NCBI GenBank assembly: GCA_033675265.1
Contig: JAUJYZ010000074.1
Span: 434,001 to 498,000 of the forward strand
Reading direction: 5' to 3'
DNA length: 64,000 nt
Source of the DNA: Actinostola sp. cb2023
Taxonomy: Eukaryota > Cnidaria > Anthozoa > Actiniaria > Actinostolidae
Under the pieces are notes generated by a model. That model had not been told where the DNA came from. It searched no databases and was given only the letters and a program-made list of their open reading frames with translations. Shown here in pieces: positions 24,079-49,506 of the stretch. Numbering within the stretch: the first letter of the stretch is position 1; the number at the start of each line of letters is the position of its first letter. The position numbers were made by a program, and so were the translations under genes.

Positions 24079-24190
24079 CTCGACGAAGGGCTAAGGCTCG
24101 AAACGTCAGTAAAGTTGAGTATTCTTTTTTACGGTGTTACTGATAGATTTCCTTTAACCATTGAATTTATACACCGACGCAGCCCATACT
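24079..24190 (+). mobile_element. Retroelement terminus remnant (hammerhead-like fold)
   Basis: cgacgaagggctaaggctcg followed by aaacgtcag folds as a GACG/CGTC stem enclosing GGC/GCT and a GAAAC box. About 60 bp downstream comes caccgacgcagccc. From memory, similar motif pairs recur in invertebrate retroelement ends. The catalytic CTGANGA box is not intact. Confidence 0.3.
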
Positions 24191-24293
24191 AGTGTACTCG
24201 CTAGTTTCCATTCACAGCTATTCTAGACGAGTTGGCGGTTTATTTTACAACCAATATAATAATTACTTTGTTCAGATTAAGCGAAAACGTCGT

Positions 24294-24580
24294 AGAGTGC
24301 AAACCATATGTCCGTGAAACAGTACTAACTAATTAGTACTAAATAGCACTGATGAAACAATAGAAAACAATAGAGAACACTATTTAGTACTATTTAGTAG
24401 AGTGATGGCACTTAACCCGTGAAACAAAATCTAATAGTTAGTGACGACTAATTGTGAAATCAAAACAAAAGAAAACAATGGAATTAGTGTCTAGTAATAT
24501 CTACATGGCTAATATCTGTTTCACGGGTTAAGTGCCATCACTCTAATAGTACTATTTCACGAACATATGGTTTGCACTCT
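24294..24580. mobile_element. 287-bp MITE
   Basis: TIRs agagtgcaaaccatatg / catatggtttgcactct plus a second inner inverted pair (gtgatggcacttaacccgtg) form an almost fully self-complementary element. Confidence 0.85.
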
Positions 24581-24819
24581 AGAATCTATATATCTGGCTT
24601 GAATCAATACCTGGAGATTTAACTACAAAGACGCAGCGGCCATGTTGGTGGTGTTTTGGTGGTGCAAACAAGAGAACTAAATATTCTTCATACATGACAA
24701 CTGTTTATAGAATATCTTTTGTTTTACTCATAAAAGTATGACAAGAATGCTTCTCTGTTACTTTAGCCATTCACTGCTACATGGGCGAAACTACACAAAT
24801 CCGAAATAATGTCCCACCA

Positions 24820-25038
24820 TGCAACGCAGTCAGTTCAACAGTATTCGAAGCGACGGCGAAGAGACAAGATTTCAGCTTGGAAGAAAGCGAAAATCAAGCT
24901 TGAAGTGTTAAAGATGAATCTCATTCTGTTAATATTTTTGCATTTGGTTTAATTCACGTTTCGTGATCTTTGTACTCGTCGTTGTACGGTAAGTGGAACA
25001 CTAGTTGCATGGCTTAGACTCGGTTGACATGGACTGTA
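24820..25038 (+). other. Possible 5' exon of the receptor gene
   Basis: An ATG at 24914 opens MNLILLIFLHLV, signal-peptide-like but stopped after 12 codons, and a strong donor GTAAGTGG follows at about 24988. It could be a 5' leader exon. No frame connects it to the Ig exon at 26 kb. Confidence 0.2.
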
Positions 25039-25182
25039 GGGCTCTTTCTCAGTATATCACTATCCTGAAAAACCTTTGTTATTCAAATCAAGAACTCTTT
25101 GTAGAACGAGGCATACAACAATATGAACTATTGTTATTCAAATTTTCAGGGATTCAGGACGGTGATATACTGAGAAAGCCCC
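25039..25182. mobile_element. Hairpin MITE
   Basis: ggctctttctcagtatatcac and gtgatatactgagaaagccc are inverted at the ends of 144 bp without an ORF. Confidence 0.65.
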
Positions 25183-25423
25183 GACTGTAGCTCATGTAAA
25201 CAAATTTCTTCTTCTTCTTCTTCTTCTTCTTCTAACCCCAACTCCTTCTATATGTACTGCTTCAACGGTTCAAACTCCAATAACTGATAGTGCTTATGTA
25301 TTTACGGTCAGTGTAGTAGTTGTAATCATGGTAGAAGGTGTAGCATGGCGATAGCCGCTGTACACATGCATGGAGTATCGCAGGCGTTATGCACACTGGA
25401 TATCACCTCACGCTATATACATA

Positions 25424-25682
25424 CAGTCATTCTCAAAAAGGTTGTCCAAATGAATAGACTACATTACTACAATAACGTGATTCGCTATATGTATTCAATT
25501 TCCTCTCTTGGAATTTCAATTTTGAGATGCAAAAATACATGGCATTGTGAGAACTGAATCATTGTAATGCCGCTGGTATCAACTCGCAATTCCGCGCGCA
25601 GAAATTGAAACCATAGTGAATCACGTGACTTTATTGTAGTATTGTAGTCTTTTCATCTGGACAACCTTTTTGAGAATGACTG
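25424..25682. mobile_element. Tc1/mariner-type MITE, copy 1
   Basis: The ends cagtcattctcaaaaaggtt and complement are flanked by TA on both sides (25422-25423, 25683-25684), the target-site duplication of the IS630/Tc1/mariner group. Copy 2 lies at 28526-28785. Confidence 0.85.
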
Positions 25683-25799
25683 TAAACAACAAACAAAGTT
25701 TTTAAATGACTTTTATCATTACTTTAATTGGTGTTTTTAGGTCGTGGATTCATAAAGGAATCATTCTCTAGTGACACGTACGATGCCTCGTTTACAATC

Positions 25800-25990
25800 A
25801 TACAATCACACTATCATCACTGTAATCATGACGTCATTGCAGCAATCATATTATCATACTGTCATCACTGTAATCATGACGTCATTGCAGCAGTCATACT
25901 ATCACACTATCACCACTGTAATCATGACGTCATTGCAGCAGTCATACTATCATACTGTCATCACTGTAATCATGACGTCATTGATGATCA
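25800..25990 (+). repeat. 48-bp tandem repeat (4 copies) carrying acceptor-like sites
   Basis: Units of 48 bp (16 codons), three of them ending gacgtcattgcag, an acceptor-like string. The array runs in frame into the Ig-coding region at 26 kb. Confidence 0.8.
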
Positions 25991-26015
25991 GCTGTCATGC
26001 TATGACGATACCCAG

Positions 26016-29000
26016 ACACACGACCACAAACCAGATCATTTGCTACACAAACTCGTCACTGCTGCTCAACTGCTCGATAGTCAACTCATCTCAATTGTTT
26101 TCGTGGACAAAAGATGGCAGAAACCTCCCACACGCGTCAGAGAGGACGATAACGATTAATGGAAGTTTGGTATTTAATAGTCTCCATAAGAACGATTCTG
26201 GTGAATATACCTGCAGTACTACTGGGAGTAACGAGACACAAAGTATCTATTTGAATGTTATGGGTATGTGTCGCGTTCTTATTATCACGGTAGCTGTTAA
26301 AACATGGTACGCGAATCGGTCGATCGTCGCACGAACATGGCACGCGAAACGGTCGATCGTCGCACGATCATGGCACGCGAATCGGTCGATCGTCGCACGA
26401 TCATGGCACGCGAATCGGTCGATCGTCGCACGAACATGGTACGCGAATCGGTCGATCGTCGCACGAACATGGCACGCGAATCGGTCGATCGTCGCACGAT
26501 CATGGCACGCGAATCGGTCGATCGTCGCACGATCATGGCACGCGAATCGGTCGATCGTCGCACGAACATGGCACGCGAATCGGTCGATCGTCGCACGAAC
26601 ATGGCACGCGAATCGGTCGATCGTCGCACGATCATGGCACGCGAATCGGTCGATCGTCGCACGAACATGGCACGCGAATCGGTCGATCGTCGCACGATCA
26701 TGGCACGCGAATCGGTCGATCGTCGCACGAACATGGTACGCGAATCGGTCGATCGTCGCACGAACATGGCACGCGAATCGGTCGATCGTCGCACGATCAT
26801 GGCACGCGAAACGGTCGATCGTCGCACGATCATGGCACGCGAATCGGTCGATCGTCGCACGATCATGGCACGCGAATCGGTCGATCGTCGCACGAACATG
26901 GTACGCGAATCGGTCGATCGTCGCACGAACATGGCACGCGAATCGGTCGATCGTCGCACGATCATGGCACGCGAATCGGTCGATCGTCGCACGATCATGG
27001 CACGCGAATCGGTCGATCGTCGCACGAACATGGTACGCGAATCGGTCGATCGTCGCACGAACATGGTACGCGAATCGGTCGATCGTCGCACGAACATGGT
27101 ACGCGAATCGGTCGATCGTCGCACGAACATGGTACGCGAATCGGTCGATCGTCGCACGAACATGGTACGCGAATCGGTCGATCGTCGCACGATCATGGCA
27201 CGCGAAACGGTCGATCGTCGCATGAACACAGCACGATTATTATTTATTTAACCCAGAAGGCCCAGTGGAAGATTAGCTATGCTAAACTGGTGCATTTTAT
27301 AAATGTATATATAAATGATTTATAAATTATATTAGCCTTCTTTAAATAAAGTTCATTCATTCATTCACGATTATCATATCATGAACATGCATGACATAGA
27401 TATATGTCATTATAAAAGCACAATACAACATTGCGCGCAATTAACACTGCCAGCAAAGGTACAATTTCAGCGTGCGTCGATCTCTGAAATTTGTTGCGAC
27501 GGTGCAACATTGCGCGCAATATTGCTGGCGATATGAGTGGTGGACACATGCTGCACTCATGCATATCGCCAGCAATATTGCGCGCAATGTTGCACCGTGT
27601 GTCTGTACCTTAAAGGCCCGGACACACGATGCAACTTTTCTTGCAACGTTGCGCGCAACGGTTGCAGAAGTAGGATCAAGTTCTACCGTGTGTCTGTATC
27701 GCACAGTCTATGTCAGCGCGCGCGTCATAAATTAATTATTATTATTGTTTACGTTTTCAGATAAGCCTAGAATGTCTGCTCCTATTGCCGGGAATTGGGT
27801 AAGAGAGATGCATTATGGGACGTGTGTTGAGGCACGTAGGGCTTGGTCTTTGAAAAAGACAAGCTGGTTTCAGTCGGTTCATTCAGTTTTGACTGATTTC
27901 CTCGCCTATATGAAGGAGAGCGGGACAAGTTGACTCTGATTTGGAACAACCTCACTAACCACGAATGTGGGCGACCACCGGGGTTAAGAGTGCGATAGCG
28001 TACCTTGAACTATAGATGAACCAAATGCAATTAGACAGTCTTGAGTACTACCCAAGTACTACCCGAATACTACCCGAGTACTACCCGAGTACTACTCGAG
28101 TACTACCCGAGTGCTACCCGAGTACTACCCGAGTACTACTAAATTGCATGAGTTAATCATCTACGCTGTGTAATTGTATATTGTCATCTTTGTTATTTAT
28201 AATCGTTATTTCCACTGTAGACGTACTCGTTACCTGATTGGATGACTGGTGCTGCCTGTGTAGTTCTGATTACCATGGTAACCCTGATCATCATCGTTGG
28301 CTATGTCAAGATGAAAACACCAAAGAAAGGTTAGGCTTCGTAGCCGAGTAAAGTCAATATGGCCGCCATCTATAGCTGCTGTTGTGTCAGTAGTAAATCA
28401 CTGAAAAACTAAAGTACCCTCTCAGGCTAAAAACTGTACCTTGTGTCACAATGGTGGTGACTTACTATTATTATTACTTGTGTTGTCTTTGTTAACACCT
28501 GGCGATGATGAAGTTAGCACAAATACAGTCATTCTCAAAAACGTTGTCCAGATGAAAAGACTACAATACTACAATAAAGTCACGTGATTCATTATGTTTT
28601 CAATTTCTCTGTGCGCGGAACTGCGAGTTGATACAAGCGGCATTACATTCAGTTCTCACAATGCCGTGTACTTTTGCATCTCAAAGTGAAATTCCACGCG
28701 AGGAAATGGAATACATAATGAATCATGTGACTTTATTGTAGTATATTGTAGTCTTTTATCTGGACAACCTTTTTGAGAATGACTGTATGTATTCTTCTTA
28801 TAGAAAGCAAACGCACAATCAAAATTACCCATGATACGTTTCGGTCTTGTCGCGTATGTTCGAATGCGTTTAGCGACAATGTTTATTGAAACTGCTGTAC
28901 ACTCTGTTCCGCAGGTGACGTAAGCAAACATTTTGAAAACCACACTGGAAATCCAGAAATCATTGAAGTATTTACTGATGGTGTTACAGCTAAGAAAGAA

Positions 29001-30485
29001 CACACGCCAAAGAGCAAGGGTGCTGTAAGGCAGAGAAAATCAACATCATCTTCTTCGCCAAATGAAGGCTCTTCCCAAAACGAACCCACGAAATATTCTT
29101 CTTCTCGACTGAAGAAATGCTGCCTTGAAACTGTTACTCAAGAACGAGACTTAGGGACAGCGTCTTCGCCAAAGGACTCAGCTCCAGAAGCGAATGTGAA
29201 AACGGCAGAAGAGAGAGCTCTAAGGAAGATCAAATCTGAGCCTTGTAGCGTTGTAGAAAAAGAAGAGAAAGACTTTGATTCTTTTATGATGCATTACTCG
29301 CGTTCAATGGGCAAGATCGACGCTGTAGGTGAGCAACGTTCTGCAAGTAAAGTAGGCAAAGTGCGCTCTGATCCAGAGATTACGAGAACACTATCTGATC
29401 ACGTGTCTAGTCCTAAAGAGCATTCAAGGCAAGATCCATCAAGGAAGAAAGACTACAAGCCTGGGAGAGCGCTTAGAAAGATGTCATCTGATCCTTATTG
29501 CGTCAGTAAAAGATACGCGAAGAAAGGTGCCGAGATGACGCAAGGCCAAGCGTTGAGGAAAGTATCATCTGCACCTTGCAGCAGCCGAACTGACACCATC
29601 TATAGTGGTCCCATCATTAAAGCAGGCCTTGGATACGACAAGGAAGCACTTTACAGTCTTAGTCAGAAAATAAAGAAGTCGAAGTCAGAAAAGATGGAGA
29701 AAGCGGCCACGCTTGGCGAATGTTACGAGCCTGAAAAAATCCATAAGAAGTCAAAACGCGATCGAAGTAAAAAACAAAATCTCGAAGAAACAGCAACACG
29801 GTATCACAACCCGTTCTACGCGAGTGTAGAAGATCTGTCGACTGCAATTATTACAGAAGTTGGGAGTGAACAAGCAGTGGTCAAAGAAGACGCAGAAGAT
29901 GAATCGGTCTATGAAACTATTGATGACTTTAGACAGCATGACAGAGAAAGAGAGAAGAGAAGAAAGAAAGTACAAAATGAAAGGAGAAGTCCGCAAAGGA
30001 AAGCTAACCCGACAAGTGGTATTAGCAAAGATGTCTCACAAGAGGAAGTTAAAACAGAAGGGACTCGTTTAAAGCATGAAAAGTACTATGAAAATTTGGG
30101 CTTCTCTTTCAATGAAGATTTGGAAGATTTTGATGAAGATTTTGATGAAGATTTTGATGAAGAACCAAACGGAGTTATTGATAGAATCTACAAAAATGTT
30201 CAAAGTGAAACAAAGGTCTCCTATGAGAGGGAGCTCCCGCAGGCAAGTCTGTAAATATGTGAGTTGTGCGTATATGCAGGAAACTTGGCCAGAGAAATGC
30301 ACTCGCCACCACTATACTGATACCACTATCATCATCATCATTACCACCACCACCACTATCTTCTCCTCAGACTAATTTTTCATTTTATTTCTTTTCTCAA
30401 ACAGCTGCCGGAAGGTTGTGACGATCCAAGCGAAGAAAGCCTTTATGAAGAAATATATTGTTCAAGAACTTCTTCGAATGCATGA
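26016..30485 (+). CDS. One-Ig transmembrane receptor with long tyrosine-motif tail (5' end not resolved)
   Basis: Exons about 26016-26263 (Ig), 27761-27798, 28221-28329 (TM), 28915-30242 (tail) and 30405-30485, with matching phases 1/0/1/0. Ig hallmarks: LLLNCSIV, LFSWTKDG, DSGEYTCS. The transmembrane segment is ACVVLITMVTLIIIVGY followed by basic KMKTPKK. The roughly 450-residue tail is Lys/Ser-rich, carries three ALRK(I/K/M/V)xS(E/D/A)P repeats, and has Tyr motifs YASV (29817), YETI (29910), YENL (30087), YKNV (30189) and YEEI (30444). YEEI is the classic Src-family SH2 ligand, and YxxI/L pairs resemble ITAM/ITSM signalling motifs. The last intron uses a GC donor (CAG|GCAAGT); if retained, the protein ends four codons later and lacks YEEI. 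The signal-peptide exon is not identified, and the Ig exon start could lie further upstream within the 48-bp repeats. Confidence 0.75.
26298..27231. repeat. 33-bp CpG-dense minisatellite, about 28 copies
   Basis: Unit catggcacgcgaatcggtcg + atcgtcgcacgat, with variants at three positions (gcacg/gtacg, aatcgg/aaacgg, gatca/gaaca). Seven CpGs per 33 bp in an otherwise AT-rich, CpG-poor region. Since 33 is a multiple of three, several frames stay open for over 300 codons. It lies in the intron after the Ig exon, so it is probably non-coding. Confidence 0.95.
27501..27595. mobile_element. Hairpin of ttgcgcgcaa repeats
   Basis: About 40-bp arms (ggtgcaacattgcgcgcaat and complement) flank a short loop. 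Related ttgcgcgcaac strings follow to 27665. Core of a foldback element in the receptor intron. Confidence 0.7.
28043..28140 (+). repeat. 11-bp minisatellite (tactacccgag), about 9 copies
   Basis: Short tandem array with few substitutions, in the intron before the TM exon. Confidence 0.9.
28526..28785. mobile_element. Tc1/mariner-type MITE, copy 2
   Basis: Same family as 25424-25682, again flanked by TA. It lies in the intron between the TM and tail exons. Confidence 0.85.
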
Positions 30486-30730
30486 TGAATGGTCAATTAG
30501 AACGAATGATCGTGTCTCGAATCCAACGAATGATCGTGTCTTAGAATGAATGATGCTGATCTACTATTGCACTGATCGGCGAGTTATGAATATAATCAGG
30601 AGCCAATGTTTACTGATAAAAGTAATTCAGCTATCCAAGATAACTCGGAGGAGTTCTGGAGCTAATGACAACATACACTTGATTTATCATTGTATAGAAT
30701 TTAGCTATAACAGTTATTATATTAATTATA

Positions 30731-30997
30731 CAGCGATTTGTAAAAATTCTGTAAAAATCAATATATATTGATATATCAATATATCGGTTGCATTGTGGGT
30801 AATTTTCATCATAAAATGGCTGATTAAGCCCTCTAAAGTTATTTTTTTCAATTGTGTTTTCACATACACACTACAAAGGTTACTTGGGTTTAGATTCAGG
30901 TTTAATAATAGCTAAAATCAAAGAATTAGGATTATGCAAATTACTATATATCGATATAACGATATATTAGATTTTACAGAATTTTTGCAAATCGCTG
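30731..30997. mobile_element. 267-bp MITE with TA flanks
   Basis: TIR cagcgatttgtaaaaattct / agaatttttgcaaatcgctg, TA at both borders, inner palindrome of atatatcgatata type. Downstream of the receptor gene. Confidence 0.85.
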
Positions 30998-31145
30998 TAG
31001 AGATCCAATTATACTAGTGTAGACTAATGAATAAAGTTATTTTTCTTGTGTAATGTTAGATTTTATTTCATTTTGATATTATGTTTTCATTTTTGCATTG
31101 CTTTCTCCTTTTCGTACTTCACTTCTATCCTTTATCTTATTTCAT

Positions 31146-31258
31146 TCCCTTTCTTTCTTTCTTTTTTCCTTCTTTCTTTCCTCCTTTCTTTCCTCCTTTC
31201 TTTCTTTCTTTCTTTTTTCCTTCTTTCTTTCCTCCTTTCTTTCTTTCTTTCTTTCTTT
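31146..31258 (+). repeat. (CTTT)n polypyrimidine tract
   Basis: Imperfect tetranucleotide array mixing ctttc and cctc units. Long frames across it are artefacts. Confidence 0.9.
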
Positions 31259-31883
31259 CGATTTCACTTTTCTCTTCGATTGACCGAACATACCATTCTC
31301 GTACCCAGAGCCCGCTCGTCATTTGGTTTGTCGCTGGCTCTGGGAAACGCATTCTCGTACCCAGAGCCCACTCCTCATTTGGTTCGTCGCTGGCTCTGGG
31401 AAACCCTGTTGCTCGGTCGTCAAATTTTGACGACCAAGTCGTCAGAGCGCATGCTCATACTAAAGACCGCTGAGAGCGGGTACTGTGGAAGAGTCTACTG
31501 GCTACATAGTGTTATTTTACGTTGGTTTGAATATTCAAACAATGTAACAAGTACACAAGTTTGTACATTTATCTTCGTGTAGCCGTTTAAAATCCCTTCG
31601 ACGTTCATCACCGGTTCTTCTCTGGCTCTGTTGCGATAAAGGCTGGACGATAAATACAGGGAGTCTAATATATATAATCTTGCATGTGAGCCTTCCTGTC
31701 TTCCGCTTTGTTATTGTTTCTCTCGAATTATAAAAATATTCCTTTGAATGCTCAAAGCGAGTACGATCGATTGTGTCCAGATTGTGTCTGTAGCCGTTAC
31801 TTTTATAATTTATGTATTGTTAGATCTCCCTTCACGAATTTATGTCTACACAGTTTCCATTGATTTATTATTCAAAAAAGGTA

Positions 31884-33453
31884 CAGTCAACTCACCGCTA
31901 ACGGACACTCTCGTAAGCGGACAGCTCTACTTACGGACACCTTTTCAAATGGGTGTTCGGAAAACTAAGACCCCCGAAACTAATACCCTAAGACCCTAAG
32001 ACCCTAAGACCCTAAGACCCTAAGAAATTATAAAATGTCCAAATCAGGCAAATCCAATGTTCTGTACTTGAATATTAATTGGGTGACGTTCAGCTCAGCT
32101 AGTTCAAAAAAGTTTGAGTGATAAATTGCCGGGACGGATATGCCGAATAGGACTTAAAATATCCTGTCTTTTCGACCTTTTCGGCTTTCCATGAATAAAA
32201 CCACCCCCAGAAAAACAGCTTCTTACTTTGAGGAGTAAAATTCACGTATCCAGTGGTTTTCCAGTGGCAGTTTTTCAAATCAATCAGTCAAGATAAGTCA
32301 TGTCTTACGGCAGCGACAAAGCAGCCGCCATCTTTGACACAGGTAACCCATACACACAGGGATATACAAGAACTATTCTTCCAATTAGTTAATTTCATTC
32401 TTGAATGACATATTTACATATTAAATCCATCTTCTTGATGTTTTAAACCCGCGTATGGTTCTTTTGGTTGATAAGTCTAAAGGAGGAACGCTGTTTCCTT
32501 CCATTAGAACCGGCTCTATGGGTTTCCTGTGGTAGGGCATAATTGTGTTTGGGTTACCTGTGTTAAATATGGCGGCTACTGACTACCGTAAAAACTTATC
32601 TTGCCAACTGATTTGAAAAACTGCCACTGGAAAACCACTGGACACGTGAATTTTACTCCTCAAAGTAAGAAGCTGTTATTCTGGGGGTGGTTTTATTCAT
32701 GGAAAGCCGAAAAGACAGGATATTTTAAGTCCTATTCGATATCATCGAGCCAACTATCACCGGCTCAGACGGCAGAGAAACTCATGGAATTTTGAAGCTA
32801 AACGTGGTGCGAACACAGCCTTTCCTCTGTTCTCTTCTTTTTTTTATTAAAGTACAGAACATTGGATTTGCCTGATTTGAACATTTTAAAATTTCTTAGG
32901 GTCTTAGGGTCTTAGGGTCTTAGGGTCTTAGGGTCTTAGGGTCTTAGGGTCTTAGTTTTGGGGGTCTTAGTTTTCCGAACACCCCGTCCCCTTTTCAAAT
33001 CCCCGTTTTACCTCCCAGTCAAACTCTGTATTTACACATTCCCGTAAGCGGACACTCTCTCGTAAGCGGACGCGGACACTTTTGAAAATGAAAATTGGAT
33101 TTTTCTTTTGTTTACGCTCTCTCGTATAGGACACACCATATAATAATGGACTTTCGGCAATGGAATTTGTCTTTAATTTGCAATAAATCAACAAAAATAT
33201 GACCTTTTACGGAGCATCAGAACAGTGGGGATCGGTTTTGTCAAATCTCCATTTGTCCGCGGGGAAGCAAGGTGTACGGTTCAGTTGCTATTTTTCTCTA
33301 CCGATTAAAACGTAATTAACTCTCCCGTAAGCGGACATTCACCCTATTTTTCTTTGGTGTCCGCTTACGGGAATAGTTCTCATAAGCGGACAGCTCTACT
33401 AACGGACACTTTTTTCAATTCCCGAGGGTGTCCGCTTACAAGAGAGTTGACTG
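31884..33453. mobile_element. Pogo/Tigger-like MITE (TA-flanked) with internal insertion
   Basis: Ends cagtcaactc / gagttgactg flanked by TA on both sides. The interior repeats gtaagcggaca and gtccgcttac motifs. The TIR start CAGT and TA target fit the Tc1/mariner/pogo group. Interrupted by the foldback at 31951-32990. Confidence 0.75.
31951..32990. mobile_element. Foldback element with (accctaag)n arms and 10-bp target duplication
   Basis: Long inverted arms run gggtgttcggaaaactaag, then (accctaag)n, then further complementary sequence inward (for example aaaccactgg, aagccgaaaagacagg). cttttcaaat occurs directly at 31941-31950 and 32991-33000, consistent with a 10-bp target-site duplication as made by Mutator-like elements. 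Confidence 0.75.
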
Positions 33454-33757
33454 TATATAGTTTTTGAAAATAATATTGTATGAAATTACTACAACCGTCA
33501 TCGCTGTCATTCCGTTCGCCGGTTCGCTTTGCAAGTTTGAATCTTTGTTTATCTCATAGACCAATCAAATACGATCATTCATTGTTGATTTCAACAGCCA
33601 ATGAAATTCGCTAAAATTTCAGGGTTTCCCAGAGCCAGCGACGAACCAAATGAGGAGTGGGCTCTGGGTACGAGAATGGGTTTCCCAGAGCCAAGCGACG
33701 AACCAAATGAGGAGTGGGCTCTGGGTACGAGAATGCCGAACATACATCAAATCACCA

Positions 33758-33765
33758 TGACGTCA
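33758..33765 (+). promoter_or_regulatory. CRE-like site upstream of GGT gene
   Basis: Palindromic TGACGTCA about 100 bp before the predicted start codon, with a second TGACG half-site following. Plausible promoter element, untested. Confidence 0.3.
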
Positions 33766-33864
33766 CGATGACGTTGTTGGGTTCTAATATTGCGTGTTCT
33801 CATAATTTATTTTACAAAATTCTACAAAAAGCGACAAGAAATCTTCAAAATTCCTCTCAAAAAC

Positions 33865-48988
<15,124 letters not shown>

Positions 48989-49506
48989 ATTAAATTTCTC
49001 TTAATTTTAAAGTCCATTAATATTGACGCACGATTTTGTTATATAGCTAATTGCATAATCGTTGTCGGGTTGAAAATCATGAAAGCTATGACCACAAGGA
49101 ATTCTGGGAAATTAAAACTCACAAATAACGCCATCAAATGATCGACCTTTTTATCCAGACTTATAGGATCTTAGTTAAATAGCTCATATACCTTCAAAAC
49201 TACGAGAACATTGAATATATATGCATGTAATGTGGGTCATAAACTGATTTCCAATCCATCCTTGCGGTCTCAGCTTCTATGATTTATGACTTTTCAACCC
49301 GACAATGATTATGCAATTAGCTATATACACATGTAACATTAGAAACTGTCAAGTGATTTGAAACGCTTGACAGTTCTTTAAGTATTTATATGTATTCCAT
49401 AGACAACCTTATTGAACAGTTAAAGCCTGATTCGCTAGCGACACTAGAAATGGAATCTATTTAATCCTTGTGCTTAGTACGTCAATGCTTGCGTCACTAA
49501 AAAACA
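48989..49506. mobile_element. GGT downstream region with MITE at 49041-49326
   Basis: Inverted ends atatagctaattgcataatc and complement, inner cgggttgaaaatcatgaaag / ctatgatttatgacttttcaacccg. Same family as 21737-22044. Nothing else recognised. Confidence 0.7.

Larger units (their letters stand above)
31294..33735. mobile_element. Outer TIR element with doubled terminal repeats (host of two nested insertions)
   Basis: Each end consists of two tandem copies of a block of about 58 bp (cattctcgtacccagagccc ... ctggctctgggaaac), inverted between ends; the inner pair (31350-31408 and 33620-33678) is essentially identical. It holds the pogo-like element 31884-33453. No transposase frame recognised. 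Confidence 0.75.

Noticed and set aside
26298..27231. CRISPR-like array
   Set aside because: Units are contiguous without unique spacers and the DNA is eukaryotic; it is a minisatellite.
26297..27251. Frames over 300 codons with 11-residue repeats on both strands
   Set aside because: A 33-bp unit keeps several frames open by arithmetic; the array sits between a good donor (26264) and acceptor (27760).
31976..32026. Interstitial telomere repeat
   Set aside because: The unit is an octamer (accctaag), not TTAGGG, and it lies symmetrically in both arms of a foldback element.
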